Counted from the first letter of the stretch, positions 52,838 to 63,045 are shown. The stretch is DNA of 64,000 nt from JAOARY01 sp045345765 (GCA_045345765.1 CP148265.1:1426001-1490000), one strand, 5' to 3'. Notes: generated by a model from the sequence alone, not told the origin. Numbers and translations are program-made.

Positions 52838-53638
52838 ATGTTAGAAGCGATTTTTAGATATGAATATATGCAAAATGCAGTTTTTGCTGCAATACTTGGA
52901 AGTTTGATATGTGGAATAATAGGAACAATAATAGTAGAAAAGCGTCTTGTAGGAATGAGTGGAGGAATAGCACATGCTTCATTTGGTGGAATTGGAGCAG
53001 GATATTATTTTTCTATAGAACCTATTTTAGGAGGTCTTTTATTTGCAATAGTATCATCACTTAGTGTAAGCCAAATACAAAAGAGAACAAATGCTTATGC
53101 AGATACAATAGTAAGTATGTTTTGGGCTGCTGGAATGGCTATTGGAATACTCTTTATATCAATGACACCAGGTTATCCTCCTGATATGAGTTCTTATTTA
53201 TTTGGTGATATATTAACAGTAAGTAGATTATATCTTTATATAATGGCTGGGCTTACTTTGGTTGTAATACTTACAATCAGTAGTCTGTTTAATTATTGGA
53301 AGATATATTTATTTGATGAAGAGTATGCAAAAATAATCAAATTATCTGTAAACAAATTAGAAATGATATTATATGTATTAATAGCAATTAGTATTGTACT
53401 TTTAATAAAAGTAGTTGGGATAATACTTTCTATTTCAATGCTTACAATACCACCAACCATTGCTAAGAAGTTTACATTTGATTTAAAACATATAATGATT
53501 TTAAGTTCTTTACTAGGAATAATATTCTCGCTACTTGGACTTACTTTGTCTTATTATTTAAATATACCATCAGGGGCAAGTATTATATTGATTTCTATAG
53601 TAGCATTCTTTATAACGGGATTAAAAAGTAAAAATTAA
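52838..53638 (+). CDS. metal ABC transporter permease (ZnuB-like)
   Basis: A 266-residue ABC-3 family permease with about eight spans, including GGIAHASFGGIGAGYYF and the VVGIILSISMLTIPPTIA block near the C-terminal half. The ATG directly follows the ATPase stop codon. Completes the importer. A terminator follows. Confidence 0.92.
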   Translation: MLEAIFRYEYMQNAVFAAILGSLICGIIGTIIVEKRLVGMSGGIAHASFGGIGAGYYFSIEPILGGLLFAIVSSLSVSQIQKRTNAYADTIVSMFWAAGMAIGILFISMTPGYPPDMSSYLFGDILTVSRLYLYIMAGLTLVVILTISSLFNYWKIYLFDEEYAKIIKLSVNKLEMILYVLIAISIVLLIKVVGIILSISMLTIPPTIAKKFTFDLKHIMILSSLLGIIFSLLGLTLSYYLNIPSGASIILISIVAFFITGLKSKN

Positions 53639-53665
53639 AAAGCTATTTAAAAATTCAAATATTCA

Positions 53666-53718
53666 AACCAAAAACAAACAATATAGTAAAAATATATTGC
53701 TTGTTTTTTTGGTTTTGC
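53666..53718 (+). terminator. terminator of metal ABC operon
   Basis: Long stem AACCAAAAACAAACAATATA with TATATTGCTTGTTTTTTTGG, a few mismatches. Confidence 0.8.
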
Positions 53719-53777
53719 TACAATAAAATATAATATTATAGAATTTGGTATTAATACTTTAGGAGAGGATGAAGCTT

Positions 53778-54116
53778 ATGAATTTTGATTTTTTTAATTC
53801 TATTATAGCTAATGGAATATATATTTTTAATACATCTTATGTTTTTAGAATTAATCTGTATTTGTACATAGTTTTACAATCTTTCTTTTTGTTTTTTATT
53901 ATAAAAAAACCAAAACTTAAGGATTTACATAAAAATATTTTAAATATTTTAAGAATATCATTTATTATTTTTGCTATTTATTTCTTTGTGGAAGCTAAAT
54001 TTGGATATAAATTTAATCTATATGATTCAAAAAAAGGAATTGCTTTTATGGCTGTTTTGATTTTGATAAATGTCATTTCAACAAATAAAAGTATAAAAAC
54101 AATATATCATATTTAA
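53778..54116 (+). CDS. small polytopic membrane protein
   Basis: A 112-residue protein with three spans (about 24-43, 58-75, 88-103). I chose the ATG at 53778 because AGGAGAGG lies 10 bases before it; the ATG three codons earlier directly abuts that site. No family recognised. Has its own strong terminator. Confidence 0.55.
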   Translation: MNFDFFNSIIANGIYIFNTSYVFRINLYLYIVLQSFFLFFIIKKPKLKDLHKNILNILRISFIIFAIYFFVEAKFGYKFNLYDSKKGIAFMAVLILINVISTNKSIKTIYHI

Positions 54117-54126
54117 TATATTGTTT

Positions 54127-54177
54127 AAGGGTAGTACAAAAATGAAGAAATTCATTTTTGTACTACCCTTATTTTTT
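54127..54177 (+). terminator. terminator
   Basis: A 20-bp perfect stem starting AAGGGTAGTAC and ending GTACTACCCTT, GAAA tetraloop, then T run. Confidence 0.93.
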
Positions 54178-54421
54178 AATTAAAGCCAATACAATTATAT
54201 TTATTTTTACAATATGATTTGCTATACTAGTGGAATTAAAAGTCATATCAAAATATAAACTATTCATAAATAAAAATTATTAGCAAGTAAAGTTAAAAAA
54301 ATAACGAATTGTAAACAAGTTTAACTACTAAAGCAAGAAAAATACAAAAAAATAATATATAATAAAGAAGTAAGACTTTATAGATTAAAAAAGAGTTTAT
54401 ACATTAAAAAGGATGATATTA

Positions 54422-55795
54422 ATGATTAAAGGAAGTAAAAAAAATTTTGTAAAAATTCTTTTTATTATTCTAACTACATTTCTCTTTAGTGGATGTATTG
54501 GAATAGTAACCCCAGAAGAACTTTTACAAAAACCAAAGATAGAACCATATAAAGTGCAGATAAAGAATGCAGTAGATACGTATATGCCGACAAATGGTAA
54601 ACTTGCAATACCATATGAATCAAAAGGTGGTAGTTCGGTTAATTTAGTAGATTTAGATGGAGATGATAAGGAAGAAGTTGTTGTTTTTTATGAAGCAATG
54701 AAAGAATACTATCAAATAGGAGCATTTGTTTTAAAGGATGTAGATGGATATTTTGAAGTATCTAATTATATTCAAGGGGACGGAATATTCTTATTAGATG
54801 CTAGCTTTATAGATTTGACAGGAGATGATAATCCAGAATTATTAATGGGTTGGTATAATGGTAAAGATAAATACAAAACACTTGATATATATACTTTTAA
54901 AAATGATAATCTAAGAAAAATAGATACAATAAACTACACAAGTTTTGAAATTGGAGACCTTGATAATGATTTAGAAAATGAATTATATGCTATAAAGGTA
55001 AACAAGGAAGAGGATGAAGCTTTAGTAGAACAATATAAATTAGATGAAAATCTTAGTTTGGTAAAAACAGCATATATAAATACAAACAGTTTTGTAGATA
55101 ATGTATCCAAAAGTGAAATTGCAAATATGACGAAGAACAAAAAAGCATTATTCATAGACTATGATGTTGCAAATTCAGGGTATACAAATATTATAACTTA
55201 TGAAGATAATATGCTTAAGAAGGTATTTGATGATAGAAGAGAGAAGATAGAGGAAATTAAAACATTCCAAACTTATCCTCTTGGTAGTTTTGACATAGAC
55301 GATGATGGAATTATGGAGATTGGAATACCTAAACCAATAACTGTTTATTCAAATGAAAACCTTAGAAATAAAGTTTTTATAAGAGTTTGGTATGAATATA
55401 ATGATGGATTAAATCCTAAAGCCGAATATTATATAGATTTTGAACAGGAATACAAAATATTATTACCACAATTTTTATATGGGAAATTTACGATAGAGAC
55501 AAATGAAAGGAATTTCTATCACGAGACTAAATTTATATATACAGGTAAGGATGTTAATTACAATAAAGAATTATTTACTCTTGCAAAAGTAAATAAGGAC
55601 AGAGTAGAAGAAGTAAGGAATATATTTATAAAAGAGGGTAGAACCTATGATGTATTAGGTAGAAACTCAAGATATGTATTTTTTAAATTAAATCCTAATC
55701 TAAATGAGTACAAATACAGAGCATTTAAAGAAAGTCATGAGAATTTATTAAAAAGAATTGATTTAAAAGACAAATTTGAAATATTAAAAGATTAA
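54422..55795 (+). CDS. VCBS-repeat-like lipoprotein
   Basis: A 457-residue lipoprotein (lipobox LFSGC) with Asp-rich loops of the FG-GAP/VCBS beta-propeller type: NLVDLDGDDKEEVVV, FIDLTGDDNPELLMG, FEIGDLDNDLENELYAI and SFDIDDDGIMEIGIP. Such loops usually bind calcium. The start is the ATG at 54422 with AAAGG 9 bases upstream. It lies 25 bases before a two-component system and is probably cotranscribed with it, so it may be an outer sensor or effector of that system. Confidence 0.75.
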   Translation: MIKGSKKNFVKILFIILTTFLFSGCIGIVTPEELLQKPKIEPYKVQIKNAVDTYMPTNGKLAIPYESKGGSSVNLVDLDGDDKEEVVVFYEAMKEYYQIGAFVLKDVDGYFEVSNYIQGDGIFLLDASFIDLTGDDNPELLMGWYNGKDKYKTLDIYTFKNDNLRKIDTINYTSFEIGDLDNDLENELYAIKVNKEEDEALVEQYKLDENLSLVKTAYINTNSFVDNVSKSEIANMTKNKKALFIDYDVANSGYTNIITYEDNMLKKVFDDRREKIEEIKTFQTYPLGSFDIDDDGIMEIGIPKPITVYSNENLRNKVFIRVWYEYNDGLNPKAEYYIDFEQEYKILLPQFLYGKFTIETNERNFYHETKFIYTGKDVNYNKELFTLAKVNKDRVEEVRNIFIKEGRTYDVLGRNSRYVFFKLNPNLNEYKYRAFKESHENLLKRIDLKDKFEILKD

Positions 55796-55820
55796 TGAAT
55801 TTATACTGGGAGTGATAAAT

Positions 55821-56522
55821 ATGGCAATAAAGGTATTAATATTAGAGGATGAATTTCCAATTAGAAGTTTTATAAAAGAAAACTTAATGTTTAATAATTT
55901 TGAAACAGTTGAGGCAGAAAGCGGAGAACAGGCTTTAGAAATATTTGAAAAAACTGAAGAAAAAATTGATATTGCATTACTTGATGTGATGCTTCCTGGA
56001 ATTAGTGGAATAGATGTATGTAAAAAACTAAGAGAAAAAAATCCTGACATGGGGATAATAATGCTTACTGCAAAAGGAACTGATGCAGACAAAGTCTTAG
56101 GATTTGGTTGTGGAGCAGATGATTATATAGTAAAACCATTTAGTCCAATAGAACTTATAGCAAGAATTAATGCACTTTATAGAAGAGTTAGTAAGATGAG
56201 CAAAGAGAAATTCACAAATGAAATAAAATTTGCACATTTTTTATTGGATTTAGATAAAAAAAGATTCTTTAAAGAAGATGAAGAGATAATATTAACTCCA
56301 ACAGAATTTGAAATAATAAGATTATTTATGGAAAACCCAAATAAGGCGTTGAGTAGAGATGATATTATGGATAGAGTCTGGGGAAAGAATTGCATAATAG
56401 ATCTAAAAGTATTAGATGTTAATATAAGAAGAATCAGAAGAAAGGTAGAATTAAATCCATCTTCTCCAAAACATATAGAAACAGTATGGGGATATGGTTA
56501 TTGTTTTAGAGGAGAGGAATAA
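55821..56522 (+). CDS. OmpR-family response regulator
   Basis: A 233-residue regulator: receiver with E-D-E acidic pocket (LILEDEFPIRSF), phospho-Asp in IALLDVMLPG, T and K in LTAKGTD and VKPFSP; winged helix with LTPTEFEIIRLF and DVNIRRIRRK. Pairs with the kinase 1 base downstream. The start is the ATG at 55821 (GGGAGTG upstream). Target genes unknown; its operon neighbours are lipoproteins. Confidence 0.93.
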   Translation: MAIKVLILEDEFPIRSFIKENLMFNNFETVEAESGEQALEIFEKTEEKIDIALLDVMLPGISGIDVCKKLREKNPDMGIIMLTAKGTDADKVLGFGCGADDYIVKPFSPIELIARINALYRRVSKMSKEKFTNEIKFAHFLLDLDKKRFFKEDEEIILTPTEFEIIRLFMENPNKALSRDDIMDRVWGKNCIIDLKVLDVNIRRIRRKVELNPSSPKHIETVWGYGYCFRGEE

Positions 56523-56523
56523 T

Positions 56524-57999
56524 ATGGGGATAAGAGGAAAAATAATATTTAACTATCTTATTATAGTATTATTAGTCCTATTGATATTAGAAGGTGCGTT
56601 TTTGGTACTTGTAAACAGATATTATGTTTATGGAGCGCAACAATATCTATTAAATAAAGGTTCTTTAGCAACAGAATTTTATAAGAGCAAAAAATCATTA
56701 GCAGCTTCAAAAGAAGATGATTTAAATTATATAATTGAAAATATAATAGTAAAAGATGATAAGACGAATGTTCAGATATTAGATACAAAAAATCATATAA
56801 TATATGATAAACAAGGTTTTGCATCTAATAAAGAAATTGATTTTATTGAATATCAAGAGTCACTAAAATCAATGGAGATGGAGATATTTAAAGGTAAAAA
56901 TGAGCTTACAGATGAAAATATAATGGCTCTTAGCATACCTCTTATCAAAAATGACGAAATTAATTTTGTACTAAGATATAGTGTTTCAACAGATAAATTA
57001 TACAATCTTATCTATAAGGTATATTTTACATCGATATCTTTAGGTATGGTTGTGTTAGCACTTTCTTTAATATTATCATTAATCCTTGCAAATAGTATTG
57101 TTGTACCTATAATGGAACTTAAAAAATCAGCTCAACAGATGGCAAAAAAAGACTTTTCTAAAGAAGCTAGAAAATATAATGATGATGAAATTGGAGAACT
57201 TGCAGATGCTTTTAATCACATGTCAAAAGAGATAAAAAAAGCAGATAAATTAAAAAATGACTTTATATCTTCGATATCACATGAATTAAGAACGCCTCTA
57301 ACTTCAGTAAAAGGATGGGCTGAAACTTTATTCTATGGAAATTATAAAGATGTGGATTCTTTAAATAGAGGACTTGAAATAATTATAAATGAGATAAATA
57401 GATTTATAACTTTAGTTAATGAACTTTTGGATTTTTCAAGGTTTGAATTAAATAGAATTAAAATAGAACCTCAAAAGGTGGATATAAAACAACTTATGAT
57501 ACAAGTGGCAAGTCAATTTAGATATAGATTTCAAGATGAAATGATTGATTTGGACTTAGATATACCAGGAAATAAGGATTTTTATGTGTTTGGAGATCAA
57601 AATAGATTAAAACAAATACTTATAAATGTTGTTGATAATTCTATTAAATATATGGATAAGAAAAAAACTTATAGATTTATTGGTCTTAAAATGTACAAAA
57701 AGAAAAATAGAATCTACATGGAAGTTGAAGATAACGGAATTGGAATGAAAAAAGAAGATTTAGAAAAAGCTAAAGATAAATTTTTTAGGGTAGACAATCA
57801 ACTTCCAGGAAGTGGACTTGGGCTTTCCATAACAAATGAGATAATAAAACTTCATGATGGAGAGTTTTTGATGGAAAGTAAATTCCAAAAAGGAACTAAG
57901 GTAACAATAGTATTAAAGGAATTAAAAGAGACAATAGAAGATAGATTAAACAAAAGAATGCAAAAAGAATTAAATTATAATGAAGAAAGGAAGGAATAA
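56524..57999 (+). CDS. sensor histidine kinase
   Basis: A 491-residue kinase with span 1 (about 10-32), extracellular sensor of about 130 residues, span 2 (about 165-190), HAMP, HisKA with SISHELRTPLTSVKGW, and HATPase_c (NVVDNSIKYMDKK, DNGIGMKKED, GSGLGLSI). Start is the ATG at 56524 with GAGGAGAGG 6 bases upstream. Partner of the response regulator. The next gene starts 1 base after its stop. Confidence 0.93.
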   Translation: MGIRGKIIFNYLIIVLLVLLILEGAFLVLVNRYYVYGAQQYLLNKGSLATEFYKSKKSLAASKEDDLNYIIENIIVKDDKTNVQILDTKNHIIYDKQGFASNKEIDFIEYQESLKSMEMEIFKGKNELTDENIMALSIPLIKNDEINFVLRYSVSTDKLYNLIYKVYFTSISLGMVVLALSLILSLILANSIVVPIMELKKSAQQMAKKDFSKEARKYNDDEIGELADAFNHMSKEIKKADKLKNDFISSISHELRTPLTSVKGWAETLFYGNYKDVDSLNRGLEIIINEINRFITLVNELLDFSRFELNRIKIEPQKVDIKQLMIQVASQFRYRFQDEMIDLDLDIPGNKDFYVFGDQNRLKQILINVVDNSIKYMDKKKTYRFIGLKMYKKKNRIYMEVEDNGIGMKKEDLEKAKDKFFRVDNQLPGSGLGLSITNEIIKLHDGEFLMESKFQKGTKVTIVLKELKETIEDRLNKRMQKELNYNEERKE

Positions 58000-58000
58000 T

Positions 58001-60043
58001 ATGAAAAAAATTTTTCTATATTGCTTTCTTCTTTTTATATTTATATTTTTATTGACTTCCTGTTCAAATAAAGAAGAAGTGATAATAAAACAACAAAATG
58101 ATTTAAAAGTATTAAAATCTTTTGATGTCAAATTACAAGTAAATCCAAATACATTAGAAATAACAGCGTTATATAAAAACAAGGAATATGTAATATCAAA
58201 TGCTTTAGAAGAATATGAAATAGAGGATTTGGTATTAGATAATAATAAATTGAGTTTTTATATACCCAATGAGGATATAAAATTTAATATAGAGCTTATA
58301 AAAAATAAAGTAGAAATAAATATTGAAACCAGTAAAATAGGTAATTTTACATGGCCAAATATCTCATATAATGACGATAAACTTGAGAGTGTAGTAATGC
58401 CATATAAACAAGGTTATAGCTATTCGAATAAAGATTTAGAGAGTATAGAGTTTTTAAAAGATGTAGAATCAGCAAAGATTGAAGATTTTTCGATGCCTTT
58501 TTATGCACTTAGTTATAAGAATGCAAATATAACTTATATAATGGAAAATCCATTTGATTCATTTTTAATTTTTTCAAAAGAAGGTTTTTCTTATAAACAT
58601 GAATTTAAGAAAAATTGGAATAATAGATCTTTTGGATTTGAAATACTGTTTAATGAACATAATTTATTACAAGGAGCATTTGACTATAGAAATTACCTTA
58701 TAAGAGAAAATAAATTTATAAATATAAAAAATAGAATAAAAAGTCATCCTATTTGTGAAAAACTTTTAGGAACTATACATTTTGTGACGGATTCAAAATT
58801 AAGAGATGAATATTACGAAAATGGTATAGACGATATTATTAAATTAGAAAAACAAGCAAAATTAATTGAAGTTGAAAATGAAATAAAGAAAACTACTGAT
58901 ATGAGGACAAAGCCTTTGGTTGAAGAAGGTCAAACAAAAGAGGATTTTGGGGTAAATTCATTAAACAAAGAGCACAAAGAAGATGAAGGCAGTAAAGAAG
59001 ATATTATAAAATCAAAGGAAGATAGATTAAGGGTCATAAAAGAGTACGATACCCTATTTGCAAGATCGTATAATAAGGATTTTGAAAGATTTTTTACAAA
59101 ATTTAAAATAAAAAATGCATATATTCATGTTAGTTATGAAAATACTCTACCATTTTATGAATTTTGTAATGTTATGCTAGAAAGAGGATTTTTACTGGGC
59201 ATAAATGAAAACTTTATGAGAGTTAAAACTTCCATAAGTGATAAAAAATTAAATTACAATTATTTACTCGATTTGCTCAGAAATGGTTCAATCATACAAG
59301 AAGATGGTAAATATCTATATGTGGATAATGCAACAGTATTAAATCCTGTTATATCGACTTATTATGTTCAAAAAAAATTAGATTCAATAAAAAGTGAAAT
59401 AGATTTTAATGCAGTGTATTTACAAGAAGATGGCACTATGAGTCTTAATGATGATTATTCACAGCTTCATAAGAGTAACAAAAAAGATGATTATTTAGGT
59501 AGAAAAGAAAGAGCCAAATATATAAAGGATAAATATAATTTAATTACAGGAACTAAAGGGGATAAAGTGTTTACTCCTTTTAATTATGATTATTTGGAGA
59601 GGTCTTTAAATATAAAAGATTTGGATTTGAAAAATAGAGATAGGTTTTTACCACTTTTTAATATAGTTTTTAATGATAGTATATTTAAAATCGTTGAAGT
59701 AAATAAGGATGATGTAAAGAACAAAGAGCTTATTATGGATATGTTTATGTTTAATTATATGCCAAAGATAAATATGAATTTATACCATATTTCTAAAAAT
59801 CAAGATTTTATAGATGTGATAAATAAACTATCTGTTTTTTCAAAGAAAGCATCACTCTACTCATATACTAATTATACAAAGATAGGGGATGATCTTTATC
59901 TTAGTAATTATCAAAATAGACTTTTGGTAGTTGGAAACTATTCGAATGAAGATAAGTATTATTTTGCTAATAAAATACAAAAAAAATCCCTTCTAATTAT
60001 AGATAAGATTAATGATACAATAGAGAATATAATAATAAATTAA
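58001..60043 (+). CDS. large lipoprotein, possibly glycoside-hydrolase-like
   Basis: A 680-residue lipoprotein (lipobox LLTSCS). The N-terminal half (about 25-245) looks beta-rich; the C-terminal half (about 330-650) has features of a TIM-barrel-like domain, with DAVYLQEDG-like and GTKGDKVFTPFNYDYLER stretches, similar in layout to DUF5696-type glycosidase-like proteins. This family call is weak. A charged linker (KEHKEDEGSKEDIIKSKED) lies at about 325-345. It starts 1 base after the kinase gene, so it is part of the same transcript. Confidence 0.55.
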   Translation: MKKIFLYCFLLFIFIFLLTSCSNKEEVIIKQQNDLKVLKSFDVKLQVNPNTLEITALYKNKEYVISNALEEYEIEDLVLDNNKLSFYIPNEDIKFNIELIKNKVEINIETSKIGNFTWPNISYNDDKLESVVMPYKQGYSYSNKDLESIEFLKDVESAKIEDFSMPFYALSYKNANITYIMENPFDSFLIFSKEGFSYKHEFKKNWNNRSFGFEILFNEHNLLQGAFDYRNYLIRENKFINIKNRIKSHPICEKLLGTIHFVTDSKLRDEYYENGIDDIIKLEKQAKLIEVENEIKKTTDMRTKPLVEEGQTKEDFGVNSLNKEHKEDEGSKEDIIKSKEDRLRVIKEYDTLFARSYNKDFERFFTKFKIKNAYIHVSYENTLPFYEFCNVMLERGFLLGINENFMRVKTSISDKKLNYNYLLDLLRNGSIIQEDGKYLYVDNATVLNPVISTYYVQKKLDSIKSEIDFNAVYLQEDGTMSLNDDYSQLHKSNKKDDYLGRKERAKYIKDKYNLITGTKGDKVFTPFNYDYLERSLNIKDLDLKNRDRFLPLFNIVFNDSIFKIVEVNKDDVKNKELIMDMFMFNYMPKINMNLYHISKNQDFIDVINKLSVFSKKASLYSYTNYTKIGDDLYLSNYQNRLLVVGNYSNEDKYYFANKIQKKSLLIIDKINDTIENIIIN

Positions 60044-60063
60044 AATATATTGGAGGGTTTAAA

Positions 60064-60327
60064 ATGAGTGAAAATTATAAGCATTTTCAAAATAAAAAAT
60101 GTGAATTTTTCCCATGTCACAAAGGTATAGATGAGGAAGATTTTAATTGTTTATTTTGTTATTGTCCATTATACCTATTAAAAGAAGATTGTGGTGGAAA
60201 TTATAAATACGATCAAGCAACTGGAATTAAAGACTGTAGTAATTGTTTGATTCCACATTCGAAAGATGCGTATGATTATATAATGAGTAAAATAAACCTT
60301 GTAATAGAAAGAGCTAAAAAAGAATAG
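60064..60327 (+). CDS. cysteine-rich small-domain protein
   Basis: An 87-residue protein with cysteines in the pattern CEFFPCHKG, FNCLFCYCPLY, DCGG and DCSNCLIPHS, matching the cysteine-rich small domain (PF04071 type), which probably binds a metal or Fe-S cluster. Known relatives are stand-alone or linked to cobalamin-related genes; no such genes lie here. It precedes dnaX by 8 bases. Confidence 0.85.
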   Translation: MSENYKHFQNKKCEFFPCHKGIDEEDFNCLFCYCPLYLLKEDCGGNYKYDQATGIKDCSNCLIPHSKDAYDYIMSKINLVIERAKKE

Positions 60328-60335
60328 GTGAAAAT

Positions 60336-61952
60336 ATGAATAAATCAATCTATAGAGTTTTTAGACCAAAGACATTTAATGATGTTGTTGGTCAAGAACA
60401 TATAACTAAAACATTAAAAAACCAAATACAAAATAATCATTTAGCACATGCTTATTTATTTTGTGGAACTAGAGGGACGGGAAAGACATCTACAGCAAAA
60501 ATACTTTCAAGAGCAATAAACTGTCTAAACAAAAAAGATAATGAGCCGTGTAATGAATGTGAGATTTGTAAGGGGATATTGAATGAAAGCCTTATGGATG
60601 TTGTAGAAATAGATGCAGCTTCAAATAACGGTGTTGATGACATAAGAGAGTTAAGAGAAAATGTAAAATACCCACCATCAAAAGCAAAATATAAAGTATA
60701 TATAATAGATGAGGTTCATATGCTTTCAACAGGCGCATTTAATGCACTATTAAAGACCTTAGAAGAACCTCCATCTTATGTTGTTTTTATTCTAGCAACA
60801 ACAGAGATGCACAAGCTTCCAGCAACTATTTTATCAAGATGCCAAAGATTTGATGTCAAGAGAATTACTTTAGAAGATATCAAAAAAAGAGTTGAGTTTA
60901 TATTAGAATCTTTAAATATCGAATATGAAGAAGAAGCTACCAAATTAATTGCAAGAAGTGGAGAAGGTAGTTTAAGAGATGCACTTAGTTTATTGGATAA
61001 ATGTATATCTTTTAATGAAGATAAACTCTTATATGATGATTTGATAAATTTACTTGGAGTAACTGGTAAGGATGAACTAGCAAAGCTTAGTAATTCGATA
61101 TTTGATTTGGATGTCAAACAAAGTATGGAAATTATTAATGAAGTAGTTTCTTGGGGAAAGGATTTAAAGATATTTGTAGATGATTTGATAGAATATATAA
61201 GAACTATAATGCTTTGTAAGATATCAAATAACCCAAAAGAGATACTTAATTTAACGGATGAAGAGATAGATGGACTTACTAAATTATCAGCTAAAGTATC
61301 TAATAATGAGATTATAAGAATAATAAATATACTTTCAGAAACAGAAAATAAAATGAAATACACAACTCATAAGAGAATGCTTTTGGAACTTAGTATATTA
61401 AAATTATCACAGCCTTCTTATGATGAATCAATTGAAGCACAGTTGACAAGATTAGATAAATTAGAAACCATGATTAAATCAGGTAATATAAATATATCTT
61501 CAAGTCAAAATAATAATCTAAAAACACAAGATGCGCCTATCCCTTCAAATGAAGTAAAAGAACCTATAAAGACCAAAAAGGTTGTAAGAGGGGAAGAAAA
61601 AGAGGTATTTAATAAAATCAAATCTCTGTGGAGAGATGTTTTTGCAAAGATGAAGGAAGATAAAAAACTTCCAATACAAGCGATGTTAAAGGAAGGAACA
61701 CCTTATTTGGTCGAAAACAATGCGCTTATAATAAAATTCAAAGATGATTTTGAATTCCATAGAAATGCATTAAATAAAGATGCTAATAGAAAATATATAA
61801 AGTCAGTAATAACAGAAGTTTGTGGTTATGATATAAAAATAGATTTGAAATTAGCAAAAGAAATAGATTTTGTAGTTATTGAAGAAGAAGATTTGGGAGA
61901 AAAATTATTAAAAGATAGTTTGCCAGAGGAGCTTATTGAAATAAGAGAATAA
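60336..61952 (+). CDS. dnaX: DNA polymerase III gamma/tau subunit
   Basis: A 538-residue clamp-loader ATPase: Walker A GTRGTGKTS, zinc Cys set (NCLNKKDNEPCNECEICKG), Walker B IIDEVHMLS, sensor 1 ATTEMHKLP, SRC motif in ATILSRCQRF, sensor 2 GSLRDALSLLD. The C-terminal tau part is short, as in many clostridia. No slippery heptamer was found that would clearly give a gamma form. In the conserved dnaX-ybaB-recR order. Confidence 0.97.
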   Translation: MNKSIYRVFRPKTFNDVVGQEHITKTLKNQIQNNHLAHAYLFCGTRGTGKTSTAKILSRAINCLNKKDNEPCNECEICKGILNESLMDVVEIDAASNNGVDDIRELRENVKYPPSKAKYKVYIIDEVHMLSTGAFNALLKTLEEPPSYVVFILATTEMHKLPATILSRCQRFDVKRITLEDIKKRVEFILESLNIEYEEEATKLIARSGEGSLRDALSLLDKCISFNEDKLLYDDLINLLGVTGKDELAKLSNSIFDLDVKQSMEIINEVVSWGKDLKIFVDDLIEYIRTIMLCKISNNPKEILNLTDEEIDGLTKLSAKVSNNEIIRIINILSETENKMKYTTHKRMLLELSILKLSQPSYDESIEAQLTRLDKLETMIKSGNINISSSQNNNLKTQDAPIPSNEVKEPIKTKKVVRGEEKEVFNKIKSLWRDVFAKMKEDKKLPIQAMLKEGTPYLVENNALIIKFKDDFEFHRNALNKDANRKYIKSVITEVCGYDIKIDLKLAKEIDFVVIEEEDLGEKLLKDSLPEELIEIRE

Positions 61953-62017
61953 AATTAAATTAAATTATAAAAAAATCAGTAATAAACTGTAAAGTGGTAG
62001 TAAAAACAAGTATATGA

Positions 62018-62023
62018 TATAAT
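62018..62023 (+). promoter_or_regulatory. extended -10 upstream of ybaB
   Basis: TGATATAAT at 62015-62023 gives an extended -10. A WalR-like half-degenerate motif TGTAAA-GTGGT-AGTAAA lies at 61988-62004, one mismatch from consensus. Confidence 0.45.
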
Positions 62024-62079
62024 ATTTTTTGTATTTTACAAAAGAAAAATAATATAGTTTAAATATAGGAGGAATTATA

Positions 62080-62418
62080 ATGGCTAAAAAAAGAATGCCA
62101 GGCGGAATGCCTAATATGAACAACATGCTTAAGCAGGTTCAAAAGATGCAAAAGGATATGGAAAAAACTCAAAAGGAATTAGAAGAAAAGGTATTTGAAG
62201 CTTCTGTTGGTGGTGGAGCAGTTATAGTTAAAGCTAACGGAAAGAAAGAAGTATTAGATATTCAAATCAAAGAAGATGTAGTGGATCCTGATGATGTTGA
62301 AATGTTACAAGATTTAGTATTAACTGCTGTAAATGAAGCATTAAGATCAGCTGATGATGCTATGACTTCTCAAATGAGTAAATTAAGTGGTGGAATGAAT
62401 ATACCAGGATTATTTTAA
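62080..62418 (+). CDS. YbaB/EbfC family nucleoid-associated protein
   Basis: A 112-residue DNA-binding protein with the Met/Gly/Asn-rich N-terminus (MPGGMPNMNNMLKQVQKMQK), helical arms and the core VFEASVGGGAVIVKANGKKE. Found with dnaX and recR in most bacteria; possibly helps recombination or nucleoid organisation. AGGAGG precedes the ATG. Confidence 0.95.
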   Translation: MAKKRMPGGMPNMNNMLKQVQKMQKDMEKTQKELEEKVFEASVGGGAVIVKANGKKEVLDIQIKEDVVDPDDVEMLQDLVLTAVNEALRSADDAMTSQMSKLSGGMNIPGLF

Positions 62419-62427
62419 GGTATAATC

Positions 62428-63027
62428 ATGGAGAATTTTACAAGACCAGTCGCAAGACTTATTGAAGAGTTTTCTAAATTACCTGGAATAGGTAAAAAGA
62501 CAGCTCAAAGACTTGCATTTCATGTCATTAACATGAATAAGATGGATGCTAAGGCTTTATCTTCTGCAATTATATCTGTACAAGACGAGATTAGGTATTG
62601 CACTATTTGTTGTAATATAACAGATTCTAATCCTTGTGCGATTTGTTCTAATAGAAGTAGATCAGATGAGATGATATGTGTTGTTGAAGACCCTAGAGAT
62701 GTAGCGTCCTTAGAAAGAGTTAAGGATTTCAATGGTAAATATCATGTGCTTCATGGTGTAATATCACCAATGGATGGTATAGGGCCAGAAGGACTTAAAA
62801 TTAAAGAACTTATGGTTAGACTTTCTAATGAAGACATTAAAGAAGTTATATTAGCAACTAATCCAAATATAGAAGGTGAAGCAACTGCTATGTATATAGC
62901 AAGACTTATTAAACCTATGAAGATTAAGGTTACAAGAATAGCCCACGGTCTTCCTATAGGTGGAGATTTAGAGTATGCTGATGAAATGACAATTAGTAAA
63001 GCGTTAGAAGGTAGACGTGAAATATAA
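62428..63027 (+). CDS. recR: recombination protein RecR
   Basis: A 199-residue protein of the RecFOR pathway: HhH (LPGIGKKTAQRLAFHVI), zinc finger CTICCNITDSNPCAIC, Toprim domain (CVVEDPRDVASLE, ATNPNIEGEATAMYIA) and C-terminal GLPIGGDLEYADE. It helps load RecA at gaps. Starts 9 bases after ybaB. Confidence 0.97.
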   Translation: MENFTRPVARLIEEFSKLPGIGKKTAQRLAFHVINMNKMDAKALSSAIISVQDEIRYCTICCNITDSNPCAICSNRSRSDEMICVVEDPRDVASLERVKDFNGKYHVLHGVISPMDGIGPEGLKIKELMVRLSNEDIKEVILATNPNIEGEATAMYIARLIKPMKIKVTRIAHGLPIGGDLEYADEMTISKALEGRREI

Positions 63028-63045
63028 AAAAATATAAACATTTAT

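Noticed and set aside
60776..61363. 195-codon open frame antisense to dnaX
   Set aside because: It lies entirely inside the well-supported dnaX gene, has no ribosome site, and has the Ser/Leu/Ile-rich composition of an antisense shadow.
61988..62004. WalR box upstream of ybaB
   Set aside because: TGTAAA-GTGGT-AGTAAA has one mismatch in the second half-site; in AT-rich DNA that is too weak to claim.
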